From: Weissella confusa
GTDB lineage: Bacteria; Bacillota; Bacilli; Lactobacillales; Lactobacillaceae
Assembly: GCA_041871065.1 (NCBI GenBank)
Contig: CP168942.1
Span: forward strand, 1,830,501-1,894,500
DNA: 64,000 nucleotides
Reading direction: 5' to 3'
Made by a program: the position numbers and the translations under genes
In this document: positions 56,360 to 64,000 of the stretch, in pieces
How positions within the stretch are numbered: position 1 is the stretch's first letter
How the letters are laid out: each line of letters opens with the position of its first letter
Notes under the pieces: generated by a model
The model's database searches: none
What the model was told of the DNA's origin: nothing
Seen by the model: only the letters and a program-made list of their open reading frames with translations

Positions 56360-57021
56360 ATTCTCCCCCTCGCCGTGCGGCTGATGTCATCACGGATAAC
56401 ATCAACCGTCTCATTCGGCTTAAATCGATAGCGGTTCACAATCTTATAAAATTGGAAAACCGGTGTATCGATAATTAAATCTTCGCGATCATCAACTGAC
56501 TGCATGAAATCTACGATATCTTGCGTTGTCTTAAATGCCCCAACACGAACGTTCATCAATACTGCATAAATAATTTTTTCAGAAGTAATTGCACGCATTG
56601 GCAATCCTTCACTTGCGTATATCGCTTGAATTTCCATGATGTAATCGTTAGACAACTTAATATCATCGATCAACGCATTCAATTCATTGGCATGCTTCGC
56701 AAGAGCATGCCCCGAGTAAATTCGGGCAATTGGGCGACCAATCAGATAAAGGCCCAACCCGAATCCCATGACACCAATAGCTAGCATGATGACCATGTTA
56801 TCTTGTTTACCAAGCAAAGCATGCATCAGAGTAGTCCCCCAATACAAGTACATTGCGACAATGGCAATCACCAGCGCCAAGCTATCAGCCAATCGATTAG
56901 CGACTTGGCTAATGCGATGAACGCGACCGTCCAACACATCACGCATTTCTTGCGTCGTTTGGTTGATGGTCTTATTCATCGTCAAAATCTGATTAAATTT
57001 TTCAATCCACTGATCCATCAC
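56353..57021 (-). CDS. Two-helix membrane protein, middle gene of the glycosyltransferase operon
   Basis: 222 residues, unrecognised. N-terminal helical part (1-45), two close membrane helices (about 47-64 and 76-96), then 125 residues predicted cytosolic and rich in Ile/Asp. Start overlaps the glycosyltransferase stop (ATGA-type coupling). No similarity to known polysaccharide subunits is apparent to me; could be a scaffold or regulator of the synthase. Confidence 0.68.
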   Translation of the reverse strand: MMDQWIEKFNQILTMNKTINQTTQEMRDVLDGRVHRISQVANRLADSLALVIAIVAMYLYWGTTLMHALLGKQDNMVIMLAIGVMGFGLGLYLIGRPIARIYSGHALAKHANELNALIDDIKLSNDYIMEIQAIYASEGLPMRAITSEKIIYAVLMNVRVGAFKTTQDIVDFMQSVDDREDLIIDTPVFQFYKIVNRYRFKPNETVDVIRDDISRTARGRIW

Positions 57022-58334
57022 TTGTCATCCTCCGTCCCGTCAAGGTTCGTTCTTTCAGGTGATGTCCAAGTACCACTACGTCCAACAATCAAACGATTGA
57101 TGAAACGTGGAATGGCCAGTACTGTCGTAACTGGTGACAAAATCCAATAGGCCCAGACGTACCAACCAGCAAATCTGAAGTACTTATTGGTATCATCCCC
57201 AAGTTCCGACCCATAGTTAAGCGACCACCTCAATTGCAACATTCCAAAGATAAATTGGAAAATAACCAAAGCTGAAGCCACCGTCGTGAAGACGTATAAC
57301 TTCTCCCACGAGAAATCTACGAAAATATAGAAGAATGTGATGATCATCGAGGCCACCCAGAATAGTGACCAGATGGTTGAAATGATGTTATCCAACAACA
57401 AGAAAATCATTGGGAACGTCTTGCGTGGGTGCGTCAAAATCTTCAACCAGTAAGCCGTCACAACGTCCATCGAACCAATGGCCCAACGGATACGTTGATT
57501 AACCAATTGCTTAACCGTCGTTGGCACATCCATATATGAGAACGTGCTTGGACTATAAGCGATACGCCAACCGCGTGATTGGATGTCCCATGACATGGCG
57601 ATATCTTCAGCGGCCATGATTGTGTCCCAATAACCGGCATCAACAACCGCGTCACGACGGTACAAAGCCGCCACACCAGAAACTGTAAACAAACGACCAA
57701 TCGTTGATTGCGCACGCTTGATAAGCCCGATGATTGAGTTATATTCAACTAATTGCAACTTCGCCAACATTGATGAACGATTCATCGGCGTTGGCGCACC
57801 AGTAACGGCGCCAACACGGTTAGCTGGTGAAAAGTCTGTATCCATCAACATGTAAGCCATCATATCTTTGAGGCCATCCCCAATGATGAAACTGTCAGCA
57901 TCAATTCCCAAGAAAAATTCAGCATCGCTATAAAACGCTGCTTGTGTAATCGCGTGCGCCTTACCCATGTTTTCTTGAATTTCAACCAGGCGCACACGTG
58001 GATCTTTTTCTGTCCATTCCAACACAATTTCATTCGTTCGGTCAGTCGACCCGTCCGACGCAATGATTAAGTCATAATTTGGATAGTTCAAGTCGTAAAG
58101 CATACGACGGATTGTATTATCAATTTGTAGTTCTTCGTTGTGTGCCGCAACCAAAATCGAAACCTTTGGCAAAACCATCCCTTCTGGAATGACCGGCGTA
58201 TTGGTTTTAATCATGCTACGATATTTAATCGCGCCCACAATCCAAACAATACTTCCGAAAATCGGGTAGAAAACAAGTAGCGAAACCAACAAAACAGTCA
58301 GCGAGCTATCACTAAATGTATTTTGTATAAACAT
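57018..58334 (-). CDS. Processive family 2 glycosyltransferase (PgaC/IcaA-like)
   Basis: 438 residues from ATG 58334 (MFIQNTFSD, AGAGAG upstream). One N-terminal helix, cytosolic GT-A domain with ASDGSTDRT, DADS (DxD), AED in MAAEDIAMSW, and QRIRW (the Q-x-x-R-W acceptor motif of processive synthases), followed by three or four C-terminal helices. This order is that of poly-N-acetylglucosamine, hyaluronan and cellulose synthases. First gene of a three-gene overlapping operon; no deacetylase or hydrolase companion is present, so the polymer cannot be named. Confidence 0.9.
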   Translation of the reverse strand: MFIQNTFSDSSLTVLLVSLLVFYPIFGSIVWIVGAIKYRSMIKTNTPVIPEGMVLPKVSILVAAHNEELQIDNTIRRMLYDLNYPNYDLIIASDGSTDRTNEIVLEWTEKDPRVRLVEIQENMGKAHAITQAAFYSDAEFFLGIDADSFIIGDGLKDMMAYMLMDTDFSPANRVGAVTGAPTPMNRSSMLAKLQLVEYNSIIGLIKRAQSTIGRLFTVSGVAALYRRDAVVDAGYWDTIMAAEDIAMSWDIQSRGWRIAYSPSTFSYMDVPTTVKQLVNQRIRWAIGSMDVVTAYWLKILTHPRKTFPMIFLLLDNIISTIWSLFWVASMIITFFYIFVDFSWEKLYVFTTVASALVIFQFIFGMLQLRWSLNYGSELGDDTNKYFRFAGWYVWAYWILSPVTTVLAIPRFINRLIVGRSGTWTSPERTNLDGTEDDK

Positions 58335-58526
58335 AGACTCTCTCTTTGTCCCGTTTTTAAGAGTATACAACATTTTACTCATTTTTTGTTCGTAAAGCTC
58401 TAATAGTCGTGCATATTTTTTTATTTTTTAAAAAATAAATTCAACAATACGTAAAATGTGTGCTAAATAATCACTTTTGCCTTGTACACTATTATTACAA
58501 CTCGTAACTAGATTCGGAGAACTGGT

Positions 58527-59012
58527 ATGAAAAAGTATGTTTCAGCAATCGTTTATGGTGGGTTAGACGGCATCATTACCACTTTTGCAGTTGTCGCTGG
58601 ATCTGTCGGCGGTAGCGTTTCAAATATTGTCATCATCATCTTAGGTTTTTCCAACCTGTTAGCTGACGGTTTTTCAATGGGGGCTGGTGCCTACCTGTCG
58701 GCCACCTCCGATAATAATCAGTCCAAACGAGAAGCTTTGACGGACGGTATTGCGACATTCATTTCGTTTAACGTATTCGGCTTAATCCCATTGGGCGCTT
58801 ACCTCATTACGAACGCGCTCATTCACGATAAAGCGATCGCCTTTCCGATTGCCTTCGTCATCGTCGGTGTATCCTTGGCGCTGCTAGGCTGGGTTAAGGC
58901 TAATCTATCAGAGCAGAAAGTCCGAACAGAAATTCTACGGACGCTTTCTGTCGGTTACGTCGCAGCTATCGTGGCTTACGGTGTTGGTAGCTTGTTGAAT
59001 TATTATTTGTAA
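58527..59012 (+). CDS. Short VIT/CCC1-like membrane protein
   Basis: 161 residues, four to five helices. KKYVSAIVYGGLDGIITTFAVVAG and LLADGFSMGAGAYLSATSD match the first two helices of VIT1/CCC1 iron/manganese transporters, including the conserved GxxDG and DGxSMxxGxY motifs. It lacks the cytosolic metal-binding loop found between helices 2 and 3 of full-length members and is about 70 residues short, so it may be a reduced form; proximity to mntH suggests metal homeostasis. GGAG ribosome binding site. Confidence 0.85.
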   Translation: MKKYVSAIVYGGLDGIITTFAVVAGSVGGSVSNIVIIILGFSNLLADGFSMGAGAYLSATSDNNQSKREALTDGIATFISFNVFGLIPLGAYLITNALIHDKAIAFPIAFVIVGVSLALLGWVKANLSEQKVRTEILRTLSVGYVAAIVAYGVGSLLNYYL

Positions 59013-59017
59013 ACAAA

Positions 59018-59066
59018 GAAAAACGCTACTATGCAAGGTGAAATCCCTCGCATAGTAGCGTTTTTA
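59018..59066 (+). terminator. Terminator after the VIT-like gene
   Basis: 14-bp stem AAAACGCTACTATGC with its complement, TTTTT after it. Confidence 0.88.
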
Positions 59067-59078
59067 ATGTGTATTTAA

Positions 59079-59150
59079 CTGGGCATACTGGATTCGAACC
59101 AGTGCATGACGGTACCAGAAACCGTTGCCTTACCGCTTGGCTAATGCCCA
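59079..59150 (-). tRNA. tRNA-Gln (anticodon CTG)
   Basis: Minus strand 72-base cloverleaf: acceptor TGGGCAT/ATGCCCA, D arm GCC-AAGCGGTAA-GGC, anticodon stem ACGGT/ACCGT with loop TTCTGGT (anticodon CTG, reading CAG), T arm ACTGG-TTCGAAT-CCAGT. Discriminator G; CCA is not encoded. The start with U and G discriminator suit tRNA-Gln. Confidence 0.93.
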
Positions 59151-59204
59151 AAATCAACTTCTATATCATACAACACACACTATATCGATTTCAAGTCCGA
59201 AAAG

Positions 59205-59240
59205 AAAACGACCAGGTCCCCTCAAACCTGGTCGTTTCTG
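59205..59240 (-). terminator. Terminator after the MarR gene
   Basis: Stem AAACGACCAGGT/ACCTGGTCGTTT with TTTTCTTTTC on the minus strand. Confidence 0.8.
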
Positions 59241-59242
59241 TC

Positions 59243-59707
59243 TTAACGCTCTTCTAAATTGCGCGCCTTAATTTTAGCCTTGGTCTTTGATACGACCTTA
59301 TCATCGAACTGGCGGATGAACGCCAATACCTTGTGGGCTTGCTCTTCCCCAAAAGCTTGTACCCAACCATCAAAGCGATTCTCAACTCGCTTCGTTACAA
59401 TGGCTTCAACCTCTCGACCGCGCACTGTTAGATGTAACAACATACGACGACGATCAGCCGTATCCGGTTCTTGATAGATGAATTCCTTCTTAAGCAACAT
59501 CTTAATTTGTCGTGACACCGCTGCACGGGTCACATGGCGTCGTTCAACGACATCCGTCAACGTCAACCCGTCCTGTTGCGCAATGCTATGCATAATCAAA
59601 TACTGCTCGAATGATAGTCCGTAATCCGCTGCCGGCTCAGACACAACTTCATCCAAGTATTTCAGAGTCGACAAATACGCGTCGATATACTCGCTTAAAA
59701 GCTCCAT
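59243..59707 (-). CDS. MarR-family transcriptional regulator
   Basis: 154 residues, dimeric winged helix repressor: LSFEQYLIMHSIAQQDGLTLTDVVERRHVTRAAVSRQIKMLLKKEFIY spans helices 2 to 4 (residues about 35-82), with the wing DTADRRRMLLHLTVRG. Ligand unknown; target not obvious. ATG 59707, GGGAGG upstream. Monocistronic. Confidence 0.92.
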   Translation of the reverse strand: MELLSEYIDAYLSTLKYLDEVVSEPAADYGLSFEQYLIMHSIAQQDGLTLTDVVERRHVTRAAVSRQIKMLLKKEFIYQEPDTADRRRMLLHLTVRGREVEAIVTKRVENRFDGWVQAFGEEQAHKVLAFIRQFDDKVVSKTKAKIKARNLEER

Positions 59708-59809
59708 TACTGCCTCCCAAAAATATCCCAAAGATTTTTATAACGCTAACTATTGTACAGTAAAGCACATGCATTGTCAGCCGAAAAAGAGGATAGTCAC
59801 TCGCCGTAT

Positions 59810-59845
59810 GAAAAAAGAGAACTGCTATGACTAGCAATTCTCTTC
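59810..59845 (-). terminator. Terminator after uspA
   Basis: Stem AAGAGAATTGCTA/TAGCAGTTCTCTT (one mismatch), six T on the minus strand. Confidence 0.85.
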
Positions 59846-59856
59846 TGAATCATTAT

Positions 59857-60294
59857 TTATCGAACAATCATCACTGTAATTGGGGCGTTATTTGCCACAT
59901 AGCTTGATTGAGAACCGAAGTACTTCTCAGCACCCTTTTGTGAGTGTGATCCAATCACAACCATGTCGGGGTTAATTGAAGGAATCACATCCTTCACGAT
60001 AACCTCACCCGGCTCACCTTCAGACAAAAGCGTCTCAATGTTTGGAACACCGGCGTCAACTGCCACTTGGCGGTAACGCTCCAATGCCTGTTCAACATCT
60101 TCACGAGCTGCTGCGTTCTTTTCCTTTGAAAAGTAATCGAACACATTCATTTGATCAGCTTCAAACACTGACAAAATCGTGAGCTTAGAACCATCTTCTT
60201 GCGCTTGGTGAATTGCGTTCACCAAGGCCAATTGACCAAGTTCTGAATCGTCAACAGCTGCTAATACGTGCTTGAAATGCTTTGCTTCTACCAT
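59857..60294 (-). CDS. UspA-family universal stress protein
   Basis: 145 residues. HVLAAVDDSELGQLALVNAI at the N-terminus and VIGSHSQKGAEKYFGSQSSYV with a G-2x-G-9x-G(S/T) ATP-binding-like motif. Cytosolic. Lies 15 bases after mntH, so the two form an operon and the protein may couple manganese supply to stress survival. Confidence 0.93.
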   Translation of the reverse strand: MVEAKHFKHVLAAVDDSELGQLALVNAIHQAQEDGSKLTILSVFEADQMNVFDYFSKEKNAAAREDVEQALERYRQVAVDAGVPNIETLLSEGEPGEVIVKDVIPSINPDMVVIGSHSQKGAEKYFGSQSSYVANNAPITVMIVR

Positions 60295-60309
60295 AAGTTT
60301 CGTCTCCTA

Positions 60310-61680
60310 TTACTTAAATAGCGGTGCTAGTGTGTTGAAAATCAATTGGATATTCAATCCCGTCAAGATAATCGAAATTGCATATCCCAACCAAGTTGCC
60401 CACTTAGGATTTACAAACTCACCCATGTACTTCTTAGATGACGTAAAGTAAATCAATGGGAACATTGAGAATGGCAAGGCCACTGACAAGAAGACTTGTG
60501 AGTAAACCAACAGCTTATCCAACGCACCTTCTGTCGCCCCGAAGACAATCGCGAAAATGATAATCGGAATCAAAGCAATTCCACGCGTTAGCAAACGTTG
60601 CAACCACATTGGCAAGTGCCAGTGCGTGTAACCTTCCATGATGATTTGACCAGTCAACGTTCCAGTAATCGTTGAGTTTTGTCCTGATGCCAACAAGGCA
60701 ACTGCGAACAACATACTCAAGACCGGACTCGCAATGGCACCAACAATTTCCTTGTTGTTCAAGGCATTGAACAAATCACCAAACGCTTCCAAATCTGATC
60801 CGTGACCGAAGAACAATGCAGCTCCGACGATCAATAGCAATGAGTTAACCACGAACGCTCCCGTCAATTGGATGTTTGAATCCCAGGTCGTAAAGCGAAT
60901 CGCTTCCTTAATGCTGCTGTTAGATGAACGATCAATCTTACGCGTTTGTGAGATTGATGAGTGCAAGTACAAGTTGTGTGGCATAACCGTGGCACCAACG
61001 ATACCAAGGGCCAACATCAACTGTCCGTGCTTCAAGATGTCACTGTGTGGCACCAAGTTCACGGCAACTTCACCCATGTCAGGCTTAGCCAAGACTGCCA
61101 TGTATAGGAAGACAAGCAAGATAACCGCAATCAGCGTAACAACGATTGCTTCAATCTTACGGAACCCTAACTTCATCAATAGCAATAATAGCAAAACGTC
61201 TAGGGCAGTAATAATCACACCCCATAGCAATGGCAAACCGAATAGCAAGTGGATGGCAATCGCTGCACCGATAACTTCGGCCATTTCAGTTGCCATGATT
61301 GCTAGCTCAGTCATAATCCATAGAATATATCCAACGAACTGATTAGTAGAGTCACGTGTCATTTGGGCCAGGTCTTTCTGAGCCACAATTCCTAGTTTAG
61401 CCGCCATATACTGCAACAACATCGCAATTAAACTAGACACTAAGATCACAGACATCAATAGATAGTGGTATTGCGCACCACCAACGATTGATGTAATCCA
61501 ATTACCTGGGTCCATGTAACCCACAGCAACCAACGCTCCCGGCCCACTCCAGGCCATCAACTTACGCAAAAATCCGCCGCCTTGTGGAACTTCCACTGTG
61601 CTGTTGATTTCCGCCAAACTTGGACCACCAGACGCTTGTGCGTTTACGTCTGCCGGATCCTTTACTGAATTTTCGCTCAT
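60310..61680 (-). CDS. mntH: Nramp-type divalent metal transporter MntH
   Basis: Proton-coupled Mn2+ importer. 456 residues, 11-12 membrane helices. MDPGNWITS in helix 1 (DPGN metal motif) and [11 protein letters not shown] in helix 6 (MPHN) are the Nramp signature. The N-terminal tail (about 45 residues) is polar. GGAGG-like ribosome binding site; promoter at 61716-61744. No MntR box is obvious. Confidence 0.97.
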   Translation of the reverse strand: MSENSVKDPADVNAQASGGPSLAEINSTVEVPQGGGFLRKLMAWSGPGALVAVGYMDPGNWITSIVGGAQYHYLLMSVILVSSLIAMLLQYMAAKLGIVAQKDLAQMTRDSTNQFVGYILWIMTELAIMATEMAEVIGAAIAIHLLFGLPLLWGVIITALDVLLLLLLMKLGFRKIEAIVVTLIAVILLVFLYMAVLAKPDMGEVAVNLVPHSDILKHGQLMLALGIVGATVMPHNLYLHSSISQTRKIDRSSNSSIKEAIRFTTWDSNIQLTGAFVVNSLLLIVGAALFFGHGSDLEAFGDLFNALNNKEIVGAIASPVLSMLFAVALLASGQNSTITGTLTGQIIMEGYTHWHLPMWLQRLLTRGIALIPIIIFAIVFGATEGALDKLLVYSQVFLSVALPFSMFPLIYFTSSKKYMGEFVNPKWATWLGYAISIILTGLNIQLIFNTLAPLFK

Positions 61681-61715
61681 CAGTAAATATGCCTCCTTGT
61701 TTTTTGGTACGACTC

Positions 61716-61744
61716 ATTATCTTACTAAAAGTATCTTTTGTAAA
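61716..61744 (-). promoter_or_regulatory. mntH promoter
   Basis: Minus strand -35 TTTACA (61739-61744), 17-base spacer, -10 GATAAT (61716-61721). Confidence 0.7.
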
Positions 61745-61810
61745 CCGCCAAAGCCTGAAATGACGCGGTTTGAACAAAACGTGAACTTTCCGTGTTTCGG
61801 GTATGACCCC

Positions 61811-61839
61811 TTGACAACTTCCAAAAAATAATGTAATTT
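61811..61839 (+). promoter_or_regulatory. rpmF promoter
   Basis: Consensus -35 TTGACA (61811-61816), 17-base spacer and -10 TAATTT with an upstream TG (61834-61839). Divergent from the mntH promoter; leader of about 75 bases. Confidence 0.78.
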
Positions 61840-61916
61840 AGAACAGTTGAAAAAATAATCGATTATTAATAAACACTGCCTACTTTCTACACGGCGGTGT
61901 AAGGGAGGATATATCT

Positions 61917-62090
61917 ATGGCAGTTCCTGCACGTAAGACTTCAAAGAACGCAAAGCGCTCACGTCGCGGTGGTCAAGGCGGACTTAAGACGCCTGCTATC
62001 CACATGAACGAAAACGGTGTTTACGTACGTAACCACCACGTGGCCGCTGATGGTTCATACAAGGGTAAGCAAGTTGTTTCACCTAAGTAA
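61917..62090 (+). CDS. rpmF: Ribosomal protein L32, zinc-site-free form
   Basis: 57 residues beginning MAVPARKTSKNAKRSRRG, the conserved bL32 N-terminus that lies along the 50S surface. The C-terminal part (GGLKTPAIHMNENGVYVRN ... VVSPK) has no Cys, whereas most L32 proteins hold zinc through two CxxC-type pairs. This is thus a C-minus form that works without zinc. Strong ribosome binding site AAGGGAGG. Own promoter and terminator. Whether a zinc-binding copy exists elsewhere cannot be seen here. Confidence 0.95.
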   Translation: MAVPARKTSKNAKRSRRGGQGGLKTPAIHMNENGVYVRNHHVAADGSYKGKQVVSPK

Positions 62091-62095
62091 TTAGC

Positions 62096-62137
62096 GACAA
62101 AAAGACCTCTAGGATTCGTCCTAGAGGTCTTTTTTTG
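62096..62137. terminator. Bidirectional terminator after rpmF
   Basis: 16-bp stem AAAGACCTCTAGGA with its complement, T-rich on both sides. Confidence 0.88.
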
Positions 62138-62139
62138 TT

Positions 62140-62493
62140 TCATTTTCCCAGTAATCGTTGCAATAGCGATCGATGTGGCTCCTCTGGCTCTACACCGAGC
62201 ATCGTTGCCTCATGGGTTTCTTCTGGGTCTGTCACCCCATTGCCAAGCTGATCAACCACCACATCATACACATCAGCCACTCGTGGCCCTATAACAACCT
62301 GATATTGCCGTAGTGGCTCGTTATAGACAGCTCCCGCCACTTTATCGAGTTTCATCAAAGCGCCCGTATTCGCCAAACTAGGGTCCTTTAAATAGAAGCG
62401 TAGGCGCGTGACACAGTGAATCACCTTATCGACGTTTCCTGCACCACCTACATTGCGAATAATCGCTGTCGCTAATGAATCATACTTCTCCAT
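62140..62493 (-). CDS. Stand-alone PTS EIIB (glucose-family) protein
   Basis: 117 residues. The phospho-acceptor Cys is in NVDKVIHCVTRLRFYLKD, the glucose/sucrose-family IIB motif, followed by KLDKVAGAVYNEPLRQYQVVIG. Normally this domain is fused to IIC; here it is free, with an added acidic/basic tail. ATG 62493 with AGGTGA upstream. A terminator and its own gap separate it from the EIIC gene upstream, which belongs to a different IIC family. Confidence 0.9.
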   Translation of the reverse strand: MEKYDSLATAIIRNVGGAGNVDKVIHCVTRLRFYLKDPSLANTGALMKLDKVAGAVYNEPLRQYQVVIGPRVADVYDVVVDQLGNGVTDPEETHEATMLGVEPEEPHRSLLQRLLGK

Positions 62494-62591
62494 GTCACCT
62501 ATCACCCCTTCCAATTATCTACTTCCATTTTAGTCTCATCATTTGATGAACTCACGCCAGAAGCATTATCAGAATGTGGGTGAAATATGCA

Positions 62592-62634
62592 AAAAAATGC
62601 CACGCATCTCAAATCGAGATGCGTGACATTAATT
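62592..62634 (-). terminator. Terminator after the EIIC gene
   Basis: Stem AATGTCACGCATCTC/GAGATGCGTGGCATT (one mismatch), seven T on the minus strand. Confidence 0.85.
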
Positions 62635-62641
62635 GTTTTAA

Positions 62642-63781
62642 TTACATTTCTTGCTCAAAGTCTGATGGTGAGTACAACTTCAAGATCTTAGTAAACAAGA
62701 AGTCGACTACGAAACCAGCAACTGCTGGCACGATGAACCAAACAATCAAGAATTGAACAAAGTTGATCGTGTGCTTAACGATTTCAGCTTCAGCAGCATC
62801 AAACGTAAACATTGATTGCAATGGTGAAACCATTCCGATCCAACCGAATCCGGCTGAAGTTGGCGTTCCTTGAACGTTGAACAAAGCAACTGGGATAGCC
62901 GTAATTGCTGCGGCAACCAAGAAGGCCAAAATCATAACTGGCTTCTTAAATACTGAAGGCATCATACCCTTCATAGCACCCAAGAAGATAGCAACCGTCG
63001 TTCCCTTCTTGTTAACCTTCCATGAGTTGATCAACAAGATAACAGTCGTTGCAACAACACCGGCTCCGGCAGCACCAGCACCCAAACCTGACAACGTAAT
63101 TGCCAAGGCAATACCAACCGTTGAGATTGGCGTGATGATGATGAATGAGAAGGCCATAGCGATGGCAATTGACATTGGCAATGGTTGCAAGTCAGTAGCC
63201 AAACGAACACCGTCACCAACCCAAGTCGTGATGTAAGCAACGTAAGGTGCGATAGCGCGACCGAACAAAGCAACACCACCACCGATTACGATTGGGCTCA
63301 AGATGATAGCAACTGAACCAAATCCGGCTAGGTAACGTGATACCAACCAGATTACCAATACTGCAACCGCAGCAACGATAATGGCGTTGATAACGTCACC
63401 GGCACCAGCGGCAATGTAGACATTACCAACTTGTGGGGCACCCGTAATTGGGTTAACGAAGCCCTTTGGTGCAACGGCCCACTTAATTGATCCTGAAGCA
63501 GCACCAACCGCGATGGCCATAACACCAACATCAAGCGCCTTCATGCGGAATTGCATAGCAATCGCAACACCAATCAACAATGGAATGAATGATGAGAACA
63601 GCGTCAAAATAGCTGACAAATCAAGCGCCCATTGTGCCGTTCCGAACATCTTCAAGATGTACTTCATAACGGCTGATGGCAAAACACCAATCAAGATACC
63701 TTGGGCTGAACCAGAAAGTACCTTGAAGAAGAAATCCTTTAACTTTAGCTCGTATGAGCCGTCAAAAAATTCGCTCGTCAT
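62642..63781 (-). CDS. PTS EIIC-like membrane protein (PF13303 type)
   Basis: 379 residues with about ten membrane helices, rich in Gly/Ala. SGSAQGILIGVLPSAVMKYI near the N-terminus, GVMAIAVGAASGSIKWAVAPKG and GNVYIAAGAGDVINAIIV, are typical of the PTS_EIIC_2 family, whose members often occur without fused IIA/IIB domains and for which sugar transport is not proven. Ribosome binding site weak (AAAGG 15 bases before the ATG). Not in operon with the EIIB gene downstream because of a terminator. Confidence 0.85.
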   Translation of the reverse strand: MTSEFFDGSYELKLKDFFFKVLSGSAQGILIGVLPSAVMKYILKMFGTAQWALDLSAILTLFSSFIPLLIGVAIAMQFRMKALDVGVMAIAVGAASGSIKWAVAPKGFVNPITGAPQVGNVYIAAGAGDVINAIIVAAVAVLVIWLVSRYLAGFGSVAIILSPIVIGGGVALFGRAIAPYVAYITTWVGDGVRLATDLQPLPMSIAIAMAFSFIIITPISTVGIALAITLSGLGAGAAGAGVVATTVILLINSWKVNKKGTTVAIFLGAMKGMMPSVFKKPVMILAFLVAAAITAIPVALFNVQGTPTSAGFGWIGMVSPLQSMFTFDAAEAEIVKHTINFVQFLIVWFIVPAVAGFVVDFLFTKILKLYSPSDFEQEM

Positions 63782-63919
63782 AATATTAAATTATACCTTT
63801 CAAACCAAACGTCTCTCGCACCAAATAGTTCCCAATTGACGAATCTCACAACGTCAAATTAGTTATTTGAAGGAGGATAAACAATAAAATAATTTCTTAC
63901 TTAAAGTAAGTTATCACGA

Positions 63920-64000
63920 TTAGTATTCAACTGCAATAGCAGGTGTCTCACCGTTAATGAATGCCAATGAAGCGTCCATTGATTGGTGAACCATCTCTAG
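63920..64000 (-). CDS. C-terminal end of an unrecognised gene (partial)
   Basis: The open frame runs off the window edge; the visible part encodes MVHQSMDASLAFINGETP and ends in VEY then TAA. Too short to assign. A gap of 138 bases separates it from the EIIC gene and contains no clear terminator. Confidence 0.55.
   Translation of the reverse strand, partial: LEMVHQSMDASLAFINGETPAIAVEY

Noticed and set aside
63869..63890. Start of a plus-strand gene after GAAGGAGG
   Set aside because: No ATG, GTG or TTG at usable distance and stop codons follow at once.

Overview
The window reads as a chromosomal segment of a low-to-mid GC Gram-positive lactic acid bacterium, most likely Weissella or a close relative in the Leuconostocaceae group. 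The pointers are an L-lactate dehydrogenase, an alsS/alsD acetoin pathway, KxYKxGKxW-type secretion signals, three LysM wall proteins each preceded by a WalR-type box, a Phe T-box, and typical lactic-acid-bacterial synteny (glnR-glnA, yqgN-yqgP-yqgQ-glcK, dut-radA-yacL-gltX, secA-prfB). The species call is inference. Most genes lie on the minus strand. I see no phage, insertion sequence, CRISPR array or origin.

Layout. 0.1-3.5 kb: nitrogen control (glnA, glnR with a GlnR operator), miaA and a glycerophosphodiesterase. 3.6-6.1 kb: a small DUF3042 protein, a membrane rhodanese-like protein and two secreted LysM proteins (CAP and CHAP). 6.4-7.1 kb: a GC-rich, protein-free segment that folds into two very long hairpin domains and ends in a terminator; I read it as a large structured non-coding RNA on the plus strand. 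7.1-11.8 kb: glcK with two cre sites, yqgQ, a rhomboid protease, 5-formyl-THF cyclo-ligase and a class B penicillin-binding protein. 11.9-17.1 kb: a YfhO membrane protein, greA and recQ. 17.2-25.8 kb: one 8.5 kb locus for a giant Ala/Ser-rich surface protein whose KxYKxGKxW signal carries an in-frame TAG at the Trp position.

26-31 kb: mltG and pheST under a T-box. 31-38 kb: an HxlR regulator, an MFS exporter with a structured leader, an HD hydrolase, an rRNA methyltransferase, a FemX-type aminoacyltransferase, a DUF2325 coiled-coil protein and DoxX. 38-48.5 kb: a nucleotidase, class II aldolase, prfB without its usual frameshift, secA, gltX, a PIN/TRAM protein, radA and dut. 48.5-50.5 kb: a GNAT protein, an NlpC/P60-like protein that lacks its catalytic Cys and His, and a three-LysM CHAP hydrolase. 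50.9-55.7 kb: a quinone reductase, alsD, alsS and ldh, which together form a pyruvate and redox branch point. 55.8-58.3 kb: a three-gene overlapping operon of a processive family 2 glycosyltransferase and two unknown membrane proteins. 58.5-64 kb: a short VIT-like protein, tRNA-Gln(CTG), a MarR regulator, uspA, mntH, a zinc-site-free ribosomal protein L32, split PTS EIIB and EIIC proteins, and the C-terminal end of an unrecognised gene.

How parts work together: LysM/CAP/CHAP proteins, MltG, PBP2b, FemX, YfhO and the giant adhesin are all envelope functions, and the WalR boxes tie three of them to one wall-stress regulon. Strongest points for follow-up: the structured RNA at 6.4-7.1 kb, the amber codon and the 35-residue-quantised repeats of the giant protein, the inactive NlpC/P60 protein, the structured MFS leader and the glycosyltransferase operon.
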